Shown: positions 20,639 to 23,974 of the stretch, in pieces | Numbering within the stretch: the stretch's first letter is position 1 | How the letters are laid out: each line of letters begins with the position of its first letter | Assembly (NCBI GenBank): GCA_937928035.1 | Contig: CALFWA010000076.1 | Location: forward strand, 1-23,974 | Direction of reading: 5' to 3' | DNA length: 23,974 nt | Source of the DNA: an uncultured Caldilinea sp. | Lineage (GTDB): Bacteria > Chloroflexota > Anaerolineae > Caldilineales > Caldilineaceae | Notes under the pieces: generated by a model | The model's database searches: none | What the model was told of the DNA's origin: nothing | What the model saw: only the letters and a program-made list of their open reading frames with translations | Program-made: the position numbers and the translations under genes

Positions 20639-20670
20639 ATGATAGGTTTCAGTAGACCTTGTGTTTACAC
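20639..20670 (-). promoter_or_regulatory. crtI promoter with palindromic operator candidate
   Basis: On the minus strand TAAACA (20662-20667) and TATCAT (20639-20644) are 17 bp apart, a good sigma-70-like spacing. The sequence GTGTTTACAC (20661-20670) is a palindrome except for its central TT and sits on the -35 hexamer. A repressor site is a reasonable reading, since light- or redox-responsive regulators often control crt genes. This is inference. Confidence 0.4.
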
Positions 20671-20742
20671 ACCTTACGCTGTTGGCTTTATTTTCGGGAA
20701 GCTCTGGGTTTGAACAAACGCACAGGTGCCGGTTTCCTTAAA

Positions 20743-20786
20743 GGTGCAGCGCTCAGCTGCACGCTCTTGGCTGCACGCTCTCGATG
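20743..20786. repeat. Diverged REP-like hairpin, copy C
   Basis: A 7-bp stem with a 5-base loop (GTGCAGC at 20744-20750, GCTGCAC at 20756-20762) is followed by GGCTGCACGCTCTCGATG, close to the M2 tail of the 13.7-kb cassette (GCCGCACGTCCTCGATG). It lies downstream of the TspO-like gene and could also act in RNA 3'-end formation. Confidence 0.45.
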
Positions 20787-20841
20787 ACTCGCAAGGTCTC
20801 GGAGAATTCAAAGAGGCGCACCTGTGGCCTTCGGATTGTCT

Positions 20842-21660
20842 TCAGCCCAGCAGCTTCTTGTGCGCTTTGCGATTCTGCAACCAGATAGCCGTTGCGATGA
20901 ACGCCAACAGACCCGCAACGGTCAGCGCGCCCCAGGCTACGACGGGGATGGCGCTTTGCTTCACTGCGATGCCGATCAGGGCCCAGATTAACACAGCGAC
21001 ATAGGCAAGGTCGCGCGCTTTCCAGGAAAAAATGACGCCAAGGACGCCAGCGACGATGATCATCAGCAAGGCCCAAAGCGCCGGAGACAGCGGCCCCCCG
21101 CTCCACTGCGCATCGAGTAGGACGATGGCGACATTGGCGACTGTCGCCACTGTGATCCACCCGAGATAGATGCGAAAGGGGACGTCGACGACCCAGCGTT
21201 CCATCTTCGAGACAGAGCCAGGAGCGCTTGTCAGGCGCCGATAGATCAGGATGAGGCTCGCCAGCAGCGTCGCCATCGCCACCAGACTTAACATGAACTG
21301 GTTGTAGTGCCAGAAAAAAATCCAGGTCAAGTTGGCGGCTGCACTGACAAGATATGGCCAGCGGATGTTGCGCAGCCGAGAGTTGGCGCGCTGCGCAGGA
21401 AGCGCCTGATAAACGGCGTAGCTGATCAGCCCCAGATAGATGACGCCCCAAATTGAAAAGACGTAGCCGGCAGGCGTAAACAGCGAAGGGAATCGATCGG
21501 AAATCTCGCCTGTGCTTTGTCCGTTGAGCGGCAGGGTCGTGGCCAGTCCGTTGACCAAAATCGTAGCCAGTGTGGCGGCCAGCACCAGAATCGGATGCAC
21601 CCGATCGTCGCGTTTAGTTGCATTCCGTCCAGCTTCGTGTATGGCCAAAGTGTTGTTCAT
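20842..21660 (-). CDS. TspO/MBR-like membrane protein
   Basis: A 272-residue membrane protein with many hydrophobic helices, about 100 residues longer than classic TspO. The segment FTPAGYVFSIWGVIYLGL (61-78) matches the FTPPGxxFxxxW motif of the TspO/MBR (tryptophan-rich sensory protein) family. ANLTWIFFWHYNQF and later Trp-containing helices are compatible with it. TspO proteins bind tetrapyrroles, and in Rhodobacter influence carotenoid and bacteriochlorophyll genes. The start at 21660 is chosen for AGGAG 8 nt upstream; a longer in-frame frame begins without one. It sits upstream of crtI on the same strand with a hairpin between, so co-transcription is possible but not certain. Confidence 0.7.
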   Translation of the reverse strand: MNNTLAIHEAGRNATKRDDRVHPILVLAATLATILVNGLATTLPLNGQSTGEISDRFPSLFTPAGYVFSIWGVIYLGLISYAVYQALPAQRANSRLRNIRWPYLVSAAANLTWIFFWHYNQFMLSLVAMATLLASLILIYRRLTSAPGSVSKMERWVVDVPFRIYLGWITVATVANVAIVLLDAQWSGGPLSPALWALLMIIVAGVLGVIFSWKARDLAYVAVLIWALIGIAVKQSAIPVVAWGALTVAGLLAFIATAIWLQNRKAHKKLLG

Positions 21661-21804
21661 TATTTGCTCCTGTAATAGATTGCACAAGTTTAGTCTAGGT
21701 TAAAAACAAATTTTGTTCGGTGAGTATGCTCCTATTTGTGAATAGAGCGCGGTGGATCAAGAGATGGTTCGCAGGAAGCAAGATGAGGCGACGGAGAGGG
21801 AGAC

Positions 21805-21845
21805 AAAAAATCGGGATGGTGCGCAGAGAGATTCGCACCACCCCG
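21805..21845 (-). terminator. Rho-independent terminator of the lipoprotein gene
   Basis: Read on the minus strand, a 12-bp stem (CGGGGTGGTGCG pairing with CGCACCATCCCG, one G-U pair) with a 10-base loop is followed by ATTTTTT. It begins 16 bases after the lipoprotein stop codon. This is the clearest intrinsic terminator in the window. Confidence 0.8.
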
Positions 21846-21861
21846 AGATAGAGGAGCGCTT

Positions 21862-22881
<1,020 letters not shown>

Positions 22882-23051
22882 TTCGTTCTCTCAAATGATG
22901 AATCTCTGGATGGATGCCCTGTTTTATCCCAAAACCGGGCGTTTGGAGAAGGCGCTGCAATGCACTGCAAAGCTCCCGACCGCTATTCTAGCACAGAGCA
23001 ACCGTTTGTCCAACGCAGAAATCGAATCCACACCTGGCGCTCTCTAGACAG

Positions 23052-23083
23052 ACCTGACAAAAGGTCAGGTTTAGGCATATAAT
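23052..23083 (+). promoter_or_regulatory. Promoter of the aldo/keto reductase gene with a perfect operator palindrome
   Basis: CTGACA (23054-23059) and a perfect TATAAT (23078-23083) are 18 bp apart. A perfect 7-bp inverted repeat, ACCTGAC-AAAAG-GTCAGGT (23052-23070), covers the -35 hexamer and the spacer. A dimeric repressor site is the likely reading. The start of transcription would be about 100 bases before the ATG. Confidence 0.65.
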
Positions 23084-23193
23084 GGAAATTGAGATGCGTT
23101 TTGCTGTCGCTTTTTGCTCAGGCTTTGGCATTGCTCAGTCAGCGTCGGCGATCGGAAATTTTCATGGACCGGCCAATAAAAAAGGAGGCTCAC

Positions 23194-23974
<781 letters not shown>

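Overview
The window is about 60% G+C and looks like a chromosomal segment of a filamentous, probably aerobic and thermophilic, member of Chloroflexota, most like Caldilinea and its relatives. This is inferred, not proven. It rests on the Thr-Pro-rich linker in the ComEA protein, a bacterial translin gene, a stand-alone cobalamin-binding mutase subunit next to MeaB, and CrtI and TspO-like genes. No rRNA, tRNA, CRISPR array, prophage or complete insertion sequence was seen.

Layout. A MOSC-domain gene (minus) diverges from a three-gene plus-strand unit: translin, a tiny membrane protein with a Cas4-like N-terminus, and a large helical-repeat protein (0.2-4.0 kb). Next come meaB and the B12-binding subunit of an acyl-CoA mutase (minus, 4.0-5.4 kb). 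Diverging from them is a run of an EEP-fold hydrolase carrying two CBM21-type carbohydrate-binding domains, a phospholipase D-like protein, and an acyl-CoA dehydrogenase-like flavoprotein (5.6-10.0 kb). A ComEA-like DNA-binding membrane protein and a phasin-like coiled-coil protein follow (10.1-11.5 kb). They converge on the msrP-msrQ methionine sulfoxide repair pair (11.5-13.3 kb).

A 600-bp gene-free stretch at 13.3-13.9 kb holds a composite palindromic repeat cassette (REP/BIME-like). Related pieces occur near 0.15 kb and 20.75 kb. Next is a copper-type operon on the minus strand: multicopper oxidase, response regulator and sensor kinase. It diverges from a small Met-rich SHOCT protein, and the shared promoter region holds tandem hexamers spaced 11 bp apart. 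A DUF2231 membrane protein, a CrtI-type carotenoid desaturase, a TspO/MBR-like membrane protein, a lipoprotein with an internal duplication, and an aldo/keto reductase cut by the window edge complete the segment.

How the genes fit together. Methionine and copper redox stress is a theme at 11.5-18.2 kb: MsrPQ repairs oxidised periplasmic methionines, and the adjacent oxidase and two-component module is Met-rich in its oxidase, its sensor and the divergent small protein. The most unusual items are the CBM21-EEP fusion with its PLD-like partner, the translin/Cas4-like/solenoid operon, and the repeat cassette whose relative supplies the stop codon of the MOSC gene.
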